Numbered from the stretch's first letter, positions 9,730 through 19,346 are shown. The stretch: 64,000 nt of DNA from UBA830 sp038146925 (GCA_038146925.1 JAYQSP010000006.1:310001-374000), one strand, 5' to 3'. Numbers and translations are program-made. Notes: generated by a model not told the origin, from the letters alone.

Positions 9730-10640
9730 CACTCGTCTCCCTGCCCTTCGAGTTTGAAATTGAAGATGTCCTGATCGAACCGGTTGTAATCCTCGTAATG
9801 GATCACTTCGTAGAGTCGCGCCCGCGTCTGCATGCGGTCGACGATCTCCTTCTGCGTACCCTGCTGTTTGATCGCCGCGAACCCGTCCTCGACGGCCTTC
9901 ATCGACAGCCGCAGCGACGTTACCGGATAAATCGCGATATTATAACCGAGCTTCTCCAGTTCTTCCTTGGTCAGCAGCGGCGTCTTGCCGAATTCGGTCA
10001 GATTTGCGAGGAGCGGAACATCGATCTCCTCGCGCACCTTTTCGTATTCCTCCCAGCCCTGCAAAGCTTCAGGAAAAATCGCATCGGCGCCCGCATCGAT
10101 ATACGCCTTGCAGCGGTCGATCGCTGCATCCAGACCTTCGGATGCCCGCGCGTCGGTACGCGCCATCAGCAGGAAATTATCGTCTTTCTTCGCATCGGAC
10201 GCGGCGCGCAGCTTCATCGTCATCTCACGCACGGGCACGATCGATTTGTTGTCCAGATGTCCGCAGCGCTTCGGGTTTACCTGGTCCTCCAGATGACAGC
10301 CCGCCAGGCCCAGTTCCTCGAATTCCTGCACGCTGCGCGCCGCGCTCATCGGCTCGCCGAACCCTGTGTCGATATCGATCAGCGCCGGCAGGTCGGTGAC
10401 GCGCGAAATCTGGCGTCCGCGCTGGGACACTTCGGTCAGTGTCGTCAGGCCGATATCCGGCAGGCCGAGCTCCGCCGACAGCGCCGCACCCGAGATATAA
10501 ACCCCGTCAAAGCCCTGTTCCTCGATCACCAGCGACACGATCGGTGCATGCGCGCCGGGAAACTGCAACAGACGGCCCGTCGCAAGTTCCTCGCGGAACG
10601 CCGCACGCTTCTCCGCTGCCGTTTTCTTGCCGAACAGCAT
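9729..10640 (-). CDS. prpB: Methylisocitrate lyase (PrpB), ICL/PEPM family
   Basis: The 303-residue protein belongs to the isocitrate lyase/PEP mutase family, cleaving 2-methylisocitrate to pyruvate and succinate. Landmarks are the metal-site DIDTGFGEP near 87-95 and the catalytic loop region KRCGHLDNK near 122-130, which carries the conserved lyase cysteine. It sits between prpD and prpC with one-base TGATG overlaps on both sides, which supports the methylcitrate assignment. A relative, 2,3-dimethylmalate lyase of nicotinate fermentation, belongs to the same family and cannot be fully excluded. Confidence 0.88.
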   Translation of the reverse strand: MLFGKKTAAEKRAAFREELATGRLLQFPGAHAPIVSLVIEEQGFDGVYISGAALSAELGLPDIGLTTLTEVSQRGRQISRVTDLPALIDIDTGFGEPMSAARSVQEFEELGLAGCHLEDQVNPKRCGHLDNKSIVPVREMTMKLRAASDAKKDDNFLLMARTDARASEGLDAAIDRCKAYIDAGADAIFPEALQGWEEYEKVREEIDVPLLANLTEFGKTPLLTKEELEKLGYNIAIYPVTSLRLSMKAVEDGFAAIKQQGTQKEIVDRMQTRARLYEVIHYEDYNRFDQDIFNFKLEGQGDE

Positions 10641-12148
10641 CAGAAAATGCCCCGGTCGTCACGCGTCGCGTGGTCGAGCGAAGCGCCGTCCAGCATGACA
10701 TGCAGACCGCCCAGTTCCCTGGCGGTGAGTTCCGGCAGCCGCTGCACGGTATCAAGGAAGCGGTCGCGCTCTCCGTCGCTGACGATGCCCTCTACCAGCG
10801 TATTGAACTTGTTGATGTAGTTCTCCCGCGCGAAGGGCCGCGCGCCGGCCGGGTGCGCATCCGCAACGGCCAGTTCGTCTTCCAGCGTCGAGCCGTCTTT
10901 CATGGTGATGACGACACGCCCGCCGAACGCCCGCTGATTGGGGTCCGGATGATGATAGCGCTCGGTCCATTTCGGGTCTTCCACCGTCGAAATGCTGTGC
11001 CACAGTTTCACGGTGTCCGGTCGCTGCGCGCGTTCCGGCGCGTAGGATTTGACATGGTGCCACGCCTGATCCTGCAGCGCGACGGCGAATATATACATGA
11101 TCGAATGATCCAGCGTTTCACGGCTGGCGTTCGGGTCCATCTTCTGAGGATCGCCAGCGCCGGTGCCGATCACGTAATGCGTGTGATGGCTGGTCTGGAT
11201 GACGATATTGTCGATCGCGTCGAAATCGGAAATCTGCGCACCCATCTTGCGCGCCAGGTCGATCAGCGCCTGGCTCTGGTATTCCGCTGAATGTTCCTTG
11301 GTATAGGTTTCCAGAATCGCACGTTTGGATTCTCCCGGTTCGGGGAGCGGCACGGTATAGTTCGCGTCCGGCCCGTCGAGCATCCAGGCGATGACGCTGT
11401 CCTCGCCCTCGTATATCGGCGACGGCGCACCCTCGCCCCGCATGCAGCGATCGACCGCCTCGATGGCAAGCTTGCCGGCATGGGCCGGCGCATAGGCTTT
11501 CCAGCTCGAGATTTCGCCTTTGCGGGACTGGCGCGTGGTGCAGGTGACGTGCAGTCCCTGCTGCACCGACTGGTAAATCGTCTCCGTATCCAGTCCCAGC
11601 AGCGTGCCGATCGCTGCAGAGGCCGACGGGCCGATATGGGCGATGTGATCGATCTTGTGTTCGTGCAAACAGATGCCTTTCACCAGATTGACCTGAATCT
11701 CGTATCCGGTGGCGATCCCGCGCAGCAACTCCGCACCGCTGCGCCCCTTCTGCTGGGCGACCGCCAGGGTCGGCGGGATATTGTCGCCCGGATGCGAATA
11801 ATCGGCGGCAAGAAACGTGTCGTGATAGTCCAGTTCGCGTACCGCGGTGCCGTTGGCCCAGGCCGCCCATTCGGCGGAAAACCGCTGATCGCCCGGCAGG
11901 CCGAAAATCGTCGCACCGCCGTCGCGGGGATGGCAGATCGCCATGGCGCGCGCATTCGCGACCGGCCGCCGGTTGACCGACGCCATCGCAACCGAGGCGT
12001 TATCGATCATCCGGTTGATGACCATGTCGGTGACGTCGTCGTCGACCTCGACCGGGTCGGACGCAACGGCGGCGATCTTCCACGCAAGCTGGTCTTCGCG
12101 CTTCAGTTCCTGCTTCGAGGGGTAAACCTTGACGGTATGATTTTTCAC
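10640..12148 (-). CDS. prpD: 2-methylcitrate dehydratase (PrpD)
   Basis: The 502-residue protein is a full-length MmgE/PrpD-family enzyme that dehydrates 2-methylcitrate to methylaconitate. The family regions GTAVRELDYHDTFLAADYSH (about 102-121) and CTTRQSRKGEISSWKAYAPA (about 208-227) are conserved, and the C-terminal YNPKD-like region is replaced by a FGGRVVITMKDG segment. It is the first gene of the minus-strand prp operon, and its TGA shares one base with the prpB ATG. No AcnD, PrpF or aconitase is nearby, so the hydration step must use a gene elsewhere. Confidence 0.92.
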   Translation of the reverse strand: MKNHTVKVYPSKQELKREDQLAWKIAAVASDPVEVDDDVTDMVINRMIDNASVAMASVNRRPVANARAMAICHPRDGGATIFGLPGDQRFSAEWAAWANGTAVRELDYHDTFLAADYSHPGDNIPPTLAVAQQKGRSGAELLRGIATGYEIQVNLVKGICLHEHKIDHIAHIGPSASAAIGTLLGLDTETIYQSVQQGLHVTCTTRQSRKGEISSWKAYAPAHAGKLAIEAVDRCMRGEGAPSPIYEGEDSVIAWMLDGPDANYTVPLPEPGESKRAILETYTKEHSAEYQSQALIDLARKMGAQISDFDAIDNIVIQTSHHTHYVIGTGAGDPQKMDPNASRETLDHSIMYIFAVALQDQAWHHVKSYAPERAQRPDTVKLWHSISTVEDPKWTERYHHPDPNQRAFGGRVVITMKDGSTLEDELAVADAHPAGARPFARENYINKFNTLVEGIVSDGERDRFLDTVQRLPELTARELGGLHVMLDGASLDHATRDDRGIF

Positions 12149-12287
12149 GGACTGACGGCTCCGAAATAGGGTTAAATTGGCGCGTCATCATAGCCCCGCC
12201 CCCGCTTGCGTCAACGAAACGGGTCGGTTGCCTTGCCGCCCTTCGGGCGCTGTGATACGCCGAATACGGACAGAGGGAGACCATCCG

Positions 12288-12959
12288 ATGGCTGACTATA
12301 TTCTGCGGCTCTACGTTGACGTTCTGACCGAAAAAGCGACGCTATCCGCCCCGCTTCCTGCTGGCAATCGCGGCATCTACGTCACCGGGGGCATGGCGAT
12401 GATTTCCGACGCCGGCGGCAGCGCAACGCTGAGCGCGAATTCCGCCCGTTTCTCAACGGAAGAAACCTCCATCACGGCAGGCAACGACGGCGCGCGGCTA
12501 TTCCGCTACGAACTGGTCGAAGCCGGCGCAAAGGACGAAGAAGGTCTGTCCACGGGCGAAGGCGTCACGTCCACGCACAAGCTGTCGGCCAATATGGATC
12601 TGGAGCCCGGCGACGGGTATCTGTGGCGCTGCGACCGGGTCGATATTCCGCCAAGCGGCATCGCCTATACCCATACCCACCAGGGCGGCGGCATCCGCTG
12701 CCTGCTGGAAGGCGGATTTATCGTGGAGACCGACGGCAAGACGCATCACATCGCCGCCGGAGACCCCTGGTTCGAGGCGGGTCCGATTCCGGTACTCGCC
12801 TACGCTCCGGCCGACAAACCCGGCAATTTTTCGCGGACGATGATCCTGCCGCGCGCCCTGAAAGGAAAATCCTCGATCTCCTACGTGAAGGACGAAGACA
12901 GGGACAAACCCAAACGCCAGAAATACACGATCTTTCTGGACCAGTTTATCGAGATATGA
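12288..12959 (+). CDS. Cupin-fold protein of unknown function
   Basis: Reading from ATG 12288 (GAGGGAG ten bases upstream) gives 223 residues. The central part contains GIAYTHTHQGGGIRCLLEG and a later TDGKTHHIAAGDPWFE stretch, the two histidine-bearing motifs of a cupin barrel, so a metal-binding double-stranded beta-helix is likely. No specific enzyme family is recognised. It diverges from prpD and is followed by the hairpin repeat at 12981. It may be a small-molecule sensor or dioxygenase-like protein, but this is a guess from the fold alone. Confidence 0.7.
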   Translation: MADYILRLYVDVLTEKATLSAPLPAGNRGIYVTGGMAMISDAGGSATLSANSARFSTEETSITAGNDGARLFRYELVEAGAKDEEGLSTGEGVTSTHKLSANMDLEPGDGYLWRCDRVDIPPSGIAYTHTHQGGGIRCLLEGGFIVETDGKTHHIAAGDPWFEAGPIPVLAYAPADKPGNFSRTMILPRALKGKSSISYVKDEDRDKPKRQKYTIFLDQFIEI

Positions 12960-12980
12960 ACGTACAGCTTCTCAGTACCC

Positions 12981-13063
12981 CGTCATTCCCGCGAAGGCGG
13001 GAATCTCGCGAGGGTCAACCCGGTTTTTGTGTGAAACAGATTCCCGCCTTCGCGGGAATGACG
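12981..13063. repeat. Long inverted repeat with two 25-base arms
   Basis: Arms at 12981-13005 and 13039-13063 are exact reverse complements, beginning CGTCATTCCCGCGAAGGCGG, with a 33-base spacer. Each arm also contains an internal CCCGC-GAAG-GCGGG hairpin. This is a dispersed REP-like palindrome type that is common in proteobacterial intergenic regions. It lies between two plus-strand genes and could act as a terminator or a mobile palindromic unit. Confidence 0.85.
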
Positions 13064-13084
13064 ATACTCGTTTAAGGACATCCC

Positions 13085-14770
13085 ATGCCTGACGGTTCCT
13101 CCTCCAATCTCCGCACGGGCGGACAAATCCTCGTCGACTGCCTGCGGCTGCACGGCGTCGACACGGTGTTCTGCGTCCCCGGCGAAAGCTACCTCGCCAC
13201 GCTGGATGCGTTCCATGACGTGCAGGACAAGATCGACCTGGTCGTCTGCCGCCAGGAAGGCGGCGTCACCAACATGGCCGACGCCTGGGGCAAGATGACC
13301 GGAAAACCCGGTATCGCCTTCGTCACCCGCGGCCCGGGCGCGACCAACGCGTCGGTCGGCATTCACACGGCGCATCAGGATTCGACGCCGCTGATCCTGT
13401 TCGTCGGCCAGATCGCCCGCGATATGGCGGAGCGCGAAGCGTTCCAGGAGGTCGACTACCGCCGCATGTTCGGCGAGATGACCAAATGGGTCGCCCAGAT
13501 CGACAGCGCGGCCAGAATTCCGGAGATGGTCAGCCGCGCGTTTCATGTCGCCACGTCGGGCCGCCCCGGTCCGGTCGTCCTCGCCCTGCCGGAAGACATG
13601 CAGACCGAACGCGCCGACACGGAAGACGGCCAGCCCTATCGCTCGGCGCAGGCCAATCCCGGCGCAACCGACATGGACAAATTCCGCGACATGCTCGCGT
13701 CGGCAAAAAAACCGATGGTGCTGGCGGGCGGCGGCGGCTGGAGCGCCGAAGCCTGCGCCGACCTGGCCGCGTTCGCCGAAGCCAACCGTCTGCCGGTCGC
13801 GACCGCCTTCCGGCGCCAGGACCTGATGGACAACCGGCACCCGAATTTCGCCGGCGTCGTCGGCCTCGGCATCAACCCGAAACTGAAGGACCGGCTGGAC
13901 GACACAGATCTGCTCATCGTGCTCGGCCCGCAACTCGGCGAAATCGTCACCGGCGGCTACACCTATTTCACCTTCCCGAAGCCGAAACAGACCATGATCC
14001 ATATCAGCGCCGGCGTCGACGAGCTCGGCAAGGTCTATCAGGCCGATCTCGGCATCAATGCCGGCATGGCCGAGTTCTGCGCCGCCGCAAAGGCCATGAC
14101 GCCGGTCGATGCATCGTGGGCCGGCGAAGCAGAGACCGCGCATGCCGATTACATGGCGTTTTCCACCCCGCCCGACATGCCGGGCGACGTGAACTATTCC
14201 GAAATCGTCGGATGGCTGAGCGACAACCTGCCGGAAGACGCGGTGATCACCAACGGCGCGGGCAATTACACCGTGTGGGTTCACCGGTTCTTTCGTTACA
14301 AGCAGTACGGCACCCAGCTGGCGCCGCAATCCGGCGCGATGGGCTACGGCGTGCCGTCCGGCGTCGCCGCCGGCGTGCGCCACCGCGACCGCATCGTCGT
14401 CTCGTTTAGCGGCGACGGCTGTTTCCAGATGAACGGCCAGGAAATCGGCACCGCCGTGCAGCAGGGCGTGAAGACGATCTTCATCGTCGTGAATAACGGC
14501 ATGTACGGCACCATCCGCATGCACCAAGAAACCCATTACCCGAAACGCAAATCCGGCACCGACCTGCACAATCCGGACTTCGCGGCGCTGGCCCGCGCCT
14601 ATGGCGCGCACGGCGAAACGGTGACCAAGACGGCCGATTTCGAAGCCGCGTTCGAGCACTGCCGCGCGGTCGACGGCCCGTCGCTGATCGAACTGGTGAT
14701 CGAGCCGGACGCGGTGCTGCCGACGAGCACGCTGTCGGGGATTCAGGCCGCGGCGCTGAAAGCCAAGTAG
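13085..14770 (+). CDS. Thiamine-diphosphate-dependent enzyme, acetolactate synthase-like
   Basis: The 561-residue protein has the three-domain layout of the acetolactate synthase/benzoylformate decarboxylase group. The ThDP-activating glutamate is in CRQEGGVTNMAD (about residue 55), and the cofactor motif SGDGCFQMNGQEIG to VVNNG runs near 440-470. These enzymes decarboxylate 2-oxo acids or join aldehydes. No small regulatory subunit is encoded beside it, so valine biosynthesis is unlikely. A 2-oxoacid decarboxylase or acyloin synthase role is more plausible. It is one of three ThDP enzymes in this window. Confidence 0.85.
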   Translation: MPDGSSSNLRTGGQILVDCLRLHGVDTVFCVPGESYLATLDAFHDVQDKIDLVVCRQEGGVTNMADAWGKMTGKPGIAFVTRGPGATNASVGIHTAHQDSTPLILFVGQIARDMAEREAFQEVDYRRMFGEMTKWVAQIDSAARIPEMVSRAFHVATSGRPGPVVLALPEDMQTERADTEDGQPYRSAQANPGATDMDKFRDMLASAKKPMVLAGGGGWSAEACADLAAFAEANRLPVATAFRRQDLMDNRHPNFAGVVGLGINPKLKDRLDDTDLLIVLGPQLGEIVTGGYTYFTFPKPKQTMIHISAGVDELGKVYQADLGINAGMAEFCAAAKAMTPVDASWAGEAETAHADYMAFSTPPDMPGDVNYSEIVGWLSDNLPEDAVITNGAGNYTVWVHRFFRYKQYGTQLAPQSGAMGYGVPSGVAAGVRHRDRIVVSFSGDGCFQMNGQEIGTAVQQGVKTIFIVVNNGMYGTIRMHQETHYPKRKSGTDLHNPDFAALARAYGAHGETVTKTADFEAAFEHCRAVDGPSLIELVIEPDAVLPTSTLSGIQAAALKAK

Positions 14771-14798
14771 GGAATCCGAGGAAAAACCGGGCCCGGAG

Positions 14799-15842
14799 CT
14801 AAACGCCTGCCTCTGCTTCGAGCATGCGCCGGTTGACCGCGCGCATGGCGATCGTCGGCGAGTCCACGTTAATATCGACGGTCGGCGCGTCCGGGCGGCG
14901 GTCGTATACGTTCTGTTGCGCTTCCAGAACCGACACGTCCTCCATAAACACGTTCAGGAAATCGGTCTGAATCTTTCTGGTGAGGGCCTCGTTCCCAACC
15001 TCGAAATTCCGGGTCTGGCAGAAAAACATCAACGACGTGTTTTCCGTCTCCGGCGTCGTCGAGATCGCCACGCGCAGGCTTGGCGCCGGCACGTTGCCGC
15101 GTGCCTCGCGGCCGGACCCGGCGGGCAGCACCCCCACATCGACGATACAATGCGCAGGCGAAATGATGACGCTCGATTGCCAGCGATCGACAGGGTCGGT
15201 AATGCCGCAATACTCCACGAAAATTGGCGGCGGTTCGATGCCGTAGGCCCAGCGCGTCATCTGCACGCGGTCTTCGAACCGCTCAGTCTCGACCGGAAAA
15301 TCCGTCAAACCGGCACTCGCCAGCGACGACTGATGAACAAAGACAACGTGGCTAAGGTCGAGAAGGTTGTCGTTCGACAGTTCGTAATGGCAGGCAATCG
15401 GCAGCGGCTTACCACCATTTCCCGGCGCGCAGGCCCAGTCCGGGCTATCCATGAAATCGTATTCCGGAATCAGATCGGGGTCGGCTATTTGGGGATCGCC
15501 CAACCAGAGCCATATCCACTGCCATCTTTCTAACGCGGGATAGGCCTCGACTGCCGCGCCGGGCGGAATCGCCGACTGACCCGGCACCTCGATGCAATTT
15601 CCATCCCTGTCGAACAACAGGCCATGATAGCCGCAGCGGATGTTGTTGCCGTCGATACGGCCATGGGAAAGCGGCAGGTTGCGATGACAACAGCGGTCCT
15701 CCAGCGCCACGACCCGTCCGTCACCGGCGCGGAAAATCACCACATCGACACCTGCGATGCGGCGCGCGAGCGGCACCTGTTCTGTCCCTGATGCCACTTC
15801 CGTTCCCCAGGCCGCCGCGTACCACCTGTTCCGTATAAACAT
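14799..15842 (-). CDS. Rieske non-heme iron oxygenase, alpha subunit (VanA-like)
   Basis: The 347-residue protein starts with FIRNRWYAAAW and carries the Rieske cluster ligands in DRCCHRNLPLSHG and NIRCGYHGL (about residues 47-77). The mononuclear iron site follows in NDNLLDLSHVVFVH near 150-165. The family includes vanillate demethylase and other oxygenases that demethylate or hydroxylate aromatic acids, working with a ferredoxin reductase. No reductase is encoded nearby. It is the last gene of a long minus-strand run, 34 bases after the ICL/PEPM lyase. A second Rieske oxygenase lies at 43853. Confidence 0.88.
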   Translation of the reverse strand: MFIRNRWYAAAWGTEVASGTEQVPLARRIAGVDVVIFRAGDGRVVALEDRCCHRNLPLSHGRIDGNNIRCGYHGLLFDRDGNCIEVPGQSAIPPGAAVEAYPALERWQWIWLWLGDPQIADPDLIPEYDFMDSPDWACAPGNGGKPLPIACHYELSNDNLLDLSHVVFVHQSSLASAGLTDFPVETERFEDRVQMTRWAYGIEPPPIFVEYCGITDPVDRWQSSVIISPAHCIVDVGVLPAGSGREARGNVPAPSLRVAISTTPETENTSLMFFCQTRNFEVGNEALTRKIQTDFLNVFMEDVSVLEAQQNVYDRRPDAPTVDINVDSPTIAMRAVNRRMLEAEAGV

Positions 15843-15876
15843 TGGCCGTGTCCTTCCCTTCGGTATCGCCCGGCGG

Positions 15877-16707
15877 CTAGCCCATCAGCTTGTTCATATC
15901 CGGATGCAGAATGTTGTCCTCGCCCCAGCTCAGCGTGCCGGTCTCGGTCAGTTCGGCACAGGCCTGGCGGACGCGGGTGTAGATCATCAGCGAAAACAGC
16001 CCGCCAATACTGACGCGGGCGATGCCGATTTCGCGCAGTTCGTCGAGCGGCGGCGCCGCCGGGTTGGCGAGCACGTTGACCGGCCCGTCGATGCCGGCGA
16101 CCAGGTTTTCCATGGTCTCGCGGTCGCGGACGAAGGGAACGAACACGCAGCCGGCGCCTTCTTCCAGATAGGCGTTGCCGCGGCGGATGGCGTCCTCCAG
16201 CGAGTTTTCATTGCCCCCGCCATGGAACACATCCGTCCGGGCATTGATGACAAACGGCACGCCCGTCGCATCCGCTGCCGCCTTGCCTGCCCGGATACGC
16301 GCCACCGACAGATCGAAGTCCAGCATCGGATGGCCCGCTGCCTGCGAAGACGAATCTTCGATATTCGCACCCACCGCGCCGGCAGCCAGTGTCGCCGTGA
16401 CCGTTTCCGCGACGGCGTCGGGCGCTTCGCCGTAGCCGGCTTCCATGTCCGCCGTGACCGGCAGATCGACCCGGTCGGCGATCCGGCGCACCACCGCAAG
16501 CATGTCGTCACGGCTGATGATTTCGCCGTCGGGATAGCCCAGCGACCAGGCGACGCCCGCGCTGGACGTCGCGATCACGGGATAGCCGGCCTCCGCCACA
16601 ATCCGAGCGCTGGCGACGTCCCAGACATTCGGCAGGATCAGCGTTTCATCGGCGTCGATCAGCGCCTGCAGTTTTTCGGCTTTCGCGGTGAGTGCGGCCT
16701 TGTCCAT
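15877..16707 (-). CDS. Isocitrate lyase/PEP mutase-family protein
   Basis: This 276-residue protein belongs to the short ICL/PEPM superfamily (oxaloacetate decarboxylase, phosphonopyruvate hydrolase and carboxyphosphoenolpyruvate mutase relatives). The LPVTADMEAGYGEAPDAVA segment near 79-97 holds the magnesium-binding aspartates, and GANIEDSS near 112-119 the next family strand. The KRCGH lyase motif of PrpB is missing, so it is not a methylisocitrate lyase. It lies between a PrpD-like gene and a Rieske oxygenase in a catabolic run. The C-C bond it cleaves is unknown. Confidence 0.85.
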   Translation of the reverse strand: MDKAALTAKAEKLQALIDADETLILPNVWDVASARIVAEAGYPVIATSSAGVAWSLGYPDGEIISRDDMLAVVRRIADRVDLPVTADMEAGYGEAPDAVAETVTATLAAGAVGANIEDSSSQAAGHPMLDFDLSVARIRAGKAAADATGVPFVINARTDVFHGGGNENSLEDAIRRGNAYLEEGAGCVFVPFVRDRETMENLVAGIDGPVNVLANPAAPPLDELREIGIARVSIGGLFSLMIYTRVRQACAELTETGTLSWGEDNILHPDMNKLMG

Positions 16708-16754
16708 GACATTCCCCTGTTGCGTTGGGGGATTATAGCGCGGCCTATGCCGGC

Positions 16755-18074
16755 TTACACCGTCAGATCCGGCACGCCGCCGCCGCTTGCCATGCCGAGC
16801 ACGCCGTCGACCACGGCATCGACATCGTTGACGGCAGCAAACGACAGTAGTTCACGCGCCTTGGCAATCATTTCGTCGCGGGTCAGCGGCAGTTCTGGAT
16901 CGCCCTTGCAGGCATTGCGCGCCGCGGTCACCGACGCACCGTCTTTCAGATGCACGGTTACTTCGCCGCCCCAGTCCTTCGGATAGGCCGCGCTATAGGG
17001 CTCCTCTGCGTGCACCGAGATGCGAGCACGAAGGGCCGCGGCCCGGTCGCGGGAAGACGGGTCGTAGGACGCGAACACGTTCTTGCCGTCCATCAGACTG
17101 ATGGCGACGCAGTGCTGCAGCGAGAACTTGGCTTCGTATTCGCTGTCGGGGTCCGGCCGGTCGCACACGTCGATGGCGGCCTGATATCCGGCCACGTCGA
17201 CGCGGTCGATATCTTTCACGTCGATCTTGCCAGACAATTCCAGGGCTGCGTCGATGACGGGATGGGTATGGCGGCAGGACGGCCAGGGCTTAATCGACGT
17301 CAGATGCACCTGCCACGGCGCGTCCGGTTCGCGCAGCACCGCATCCGGGTCCGGGTCGGGGCACGCGCCGGCGAACAGCCCCTGCGGTCCTTCGAGTATG
17401 GCGGGAGGGCCGGTGAAGCCGAGCTCCGCGAGCTGCGCCGCGACGATACCCGCCTCGGCGCCGCGCCCGGCATGGAGATGCTTGCTCATCGCGCCGGTAT
17501 TCAGAAATTCCCACAGGCCCGCCGACTGGGTGCCCGCATTGCCAAGGGCATGCACGGTTTCCTCGTCCGTGAGGCCCAGCAGCGTCGCTGCCGTCATCGC
17601 CCCGCCGAACGTGCCGCAGGTCGCGGTGTTGTGCCAGATTTTATAATGCGCCTTGCCGACCGCCATGCCGACCCGGGTGCAGGCTTCGAACCCGTATAGG
17701 ATCGCGGTCAGGAACTCTTTGCCCGACGGCGCATCGTCCTGCGCCAGCGCGATCGCCGCCGGAATGGTGACGCAGGCCGGATGCACCACCGATGCCTTGT
17801 GCAGATCGTCGACTTCCAGGATATGGGTCAGCCCTCCCATCACCAGCGCACGGCGTCCGGTATCTCCTTCCCGCCCTTTCAGATAGGCCAGCAGTTTTTC
17901 GCCCGGCACGGAGCGACGCCCGGCCAGCATGTTGGCGACACCGTCCAGCGTGAACAGGGCCATCGCGTCCAGATCTGCCTGCGCGACCGGCTTGTTGCGG
18001 ATCAGCGTGACCAGCCCCTCAGTCAGGGTGCCGTGGAAAGCAGGGTCGAGTATCTGTCTGGCGTCGGTGTTCAT
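16755..18074 (-). CDS. MmgE/PrpD-family dehydratase-like protein
   Basis: The 439-residue protein is a second member of the MmgE/PrpD family in this window, but is shorter than prpD at 10640 and diverged from it. Recognisable parts are a CVTIPAAIALAQ helix near 102-113, the WHNTATCGTFGGA motif near 147-159, and IKPWPSCRHTHPVIDAALEL near 256-275. Such paralogues act on varied hydroxy-di- or tricarboxylic acids. It is followed after 47 bases by an ICL/PEPM lyase, so the pair resembles the dehydratase-lyase logic of the methylcitrate cycle applied to another acid. Confidence 0.82.
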   Translation of the reverse strand: MNTDARQILDPAFHGTLTEGLVTLIRNKPVAQADLDAMALFTLDGVANMLAGRRSVPGEKLLAYLKGREGDTGRRALVMGGLTHILEVDDLHKASVVHPACVTIPAAIALAQDDAPSGKEFLTAILYGFEACTRVGMAVGKAHYKIWHNTATCGTFGGAMTAATLLGLTDEETVHALGNAGTQSAGLWEFLNTGAMSKHLHAGRGAEAGIVAAQLAELGFTGPPAILEGPQGLFAGACPDPDPDAVLREPDAPWQVHLTSIKPWPSCRHTHPVIDAALELSGKIDVKDIDRVDVAGYQAAIDVCDRPDPDSEYEAKFSLQHCVAISLMDGKNVFASYDPSSRDRAAALRARISVHAEEPYSAAYPKDWGGEVTVHLKDGASVTAARNACKGDPELPLTRDEMIAKARELLSFAAVNDVDAVVDGVLGMASGGGVPDLTV

Positions 18075-18093
18075 GGGTTCCGGACCGGTCGGG

Positions 18094-19320
18094 TTATGAC
18101 GGGGGCGTATAATCCGGGAACCGGTCCGAAACGTCCAGATTGAATAGCCGGCGCGCGTTTTCGCCGATGATGTTTTTCCGCTGCCGGTCGTCGAGGAAGG
18201 GCAAATCCCAGATCACGCTTGGCAAATCCATATCCCAGTGCGGATAGTCGGAGCACCAGCAAAGCTGCGTTTCCGCGTTGATCATCCTGAACGTCATTTC
18301 GAGGATTTCGGGATCGTGCGGCATCTCCATCGGCTGGGACGAATAATACATGTCCGCCATGTACTCGCTGGGCAGTTTCCTGAGCAGCGGCGCTTCCGAG
18401 GACCGCATACGGTAGTCGTTGTCGAGACGCTGCATCAGCCACGGAATCCAGGCGAGGCCGCTTTCTATCCACATAACGTCCAGTTTCGGAAAGCGTTCCG
18501 GCAGTCCGTTGACGATCCAGTTACAGAGGTGCACCGCATTGTATATCGTAAACCCAAGCGCGTGGGTGACGAGGAACCGGTTTGTGTTGCCCAGCAGGCG
18601 GTCGTTCCAGCTATAGGAGGCATGGAACGCCAGCGGCTTGCCCATTTCCTCGATCAGCGAATAGGTCTTCATGTAGGCGTTGTCGTAGACCGGCTTGTAG
18701 CGCGTCGAGACGACCATGAAACCCGCCACGCCTGGCGCGTCGCCGAAATCCTGCACGGTCCTGTAGGCTGCCTCGGGATCGTTGAACGGCAGATACAGCA
18801 TGGTCTTGAGGCGCGGTTCCTCGGCCAGGATGCGCTCCGTCAGCCAGCGGTTATAGGCCCGCGACATCGCAACTTCGTATTCCGGCACCGGATGCAGGCC
18901 GAGCAGCAGCATCGGCCCCGGAAACAGCATGGCGTAATCGACGCCAAGCGCATCCATCCATTTCAGGGACAAATGGATATCGCGGTGCGTGCCGTCTTCG
19001 GGCGTCGGGTCCATCTTGCGCAGCGGATAGCGCGTCACCCGGCCGGCCACGTCCTGCGCGCCGGGACTGCCGATCTGGAACGGGCTGACGCCGACACCGC
19101 CGGCGGCGTAGACCTGACCGGTCCGCCGCAGAACGGGATCCTCGATGAACTCGATGATCTCCGCCATCGACTCGTTTTCGTAGTGATGGCAGTCGACATC
19201 GACGATCAGCGTATCCTGCAGGTTACGCTGATCGCGCTGGCGGGCGGCGTTGATGAGGAGCTTCGACGTATCGAATTCCTCGATGGTCATCTTGTGCAGA
19301 TGATCTGTGGGGATTTCCAT
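18094..19320 (-). CDS. Amidohydrolase-family protein, paralogue A
   Basis: The 408-residue protein from ATG 19320 (MEIPTDHLHKMTIEEFD) belongs to amidohydrolase family 2 (TIM barrel, PF04909-like). The metal-site start DVDCHHYENE lacks the usual HxH and fits the HxxE variant; CSDYPHWDMD near the C-terminus carries the barrel-end aspartate. It is very similar along its whole length to paralogue B, which ends 26 bases upstream, and to the copy at 39443. Family members hydrolyse or decarboxylate aromatic and heterocyclic acids. The substrate is unknown. Confidence 0.85.
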   Translation of the reverse strand: MEIPTDHLHKMTIEEFDTSKLLINAARQRDQRNLQDTLIVDVDCHHYENESMAEIIEFIEDPVLRRTGQVYAAGGVGVSPFQIGSPGAQDVAGRVTRYPLRKMDPTPEDGTHRDIHLSLKWMDALGVDYAMLFPGPMLLLGLHPVPEYEVAMSRAYNRWLTERILAEEPRLKTMLYLPFNDPEAAYRTVQDFGDAPGVAGFMVVSTRYKPVYDNAYMKTYSLIEEMGKPLAFHASYSWNDRLLGNTNRFLVTHALGFTIYNAVHLCNWIVNGLPERFPKLDVMWIESGLAWIPWLMQRLDNDYRMRSSEAPLLRKLPSEYMADMYYSSQPMEMPHDPEILEMTFRMINAETQLCWCSDYPHWDMDLPSVIWDLPFLDDRQRKNIIGENARRLFNLDVSDRFPDYTPPS

Positions 19321-19346
19321 CCGCCGACCCGCCTGGATCATACCCC

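Noticed and set aside
12983..14659. A long minus-strand frame opposite the ThDP enzyme
   Set aside because: It spans the intergenic repeat and the antisense of a recognised gene and matches no family.
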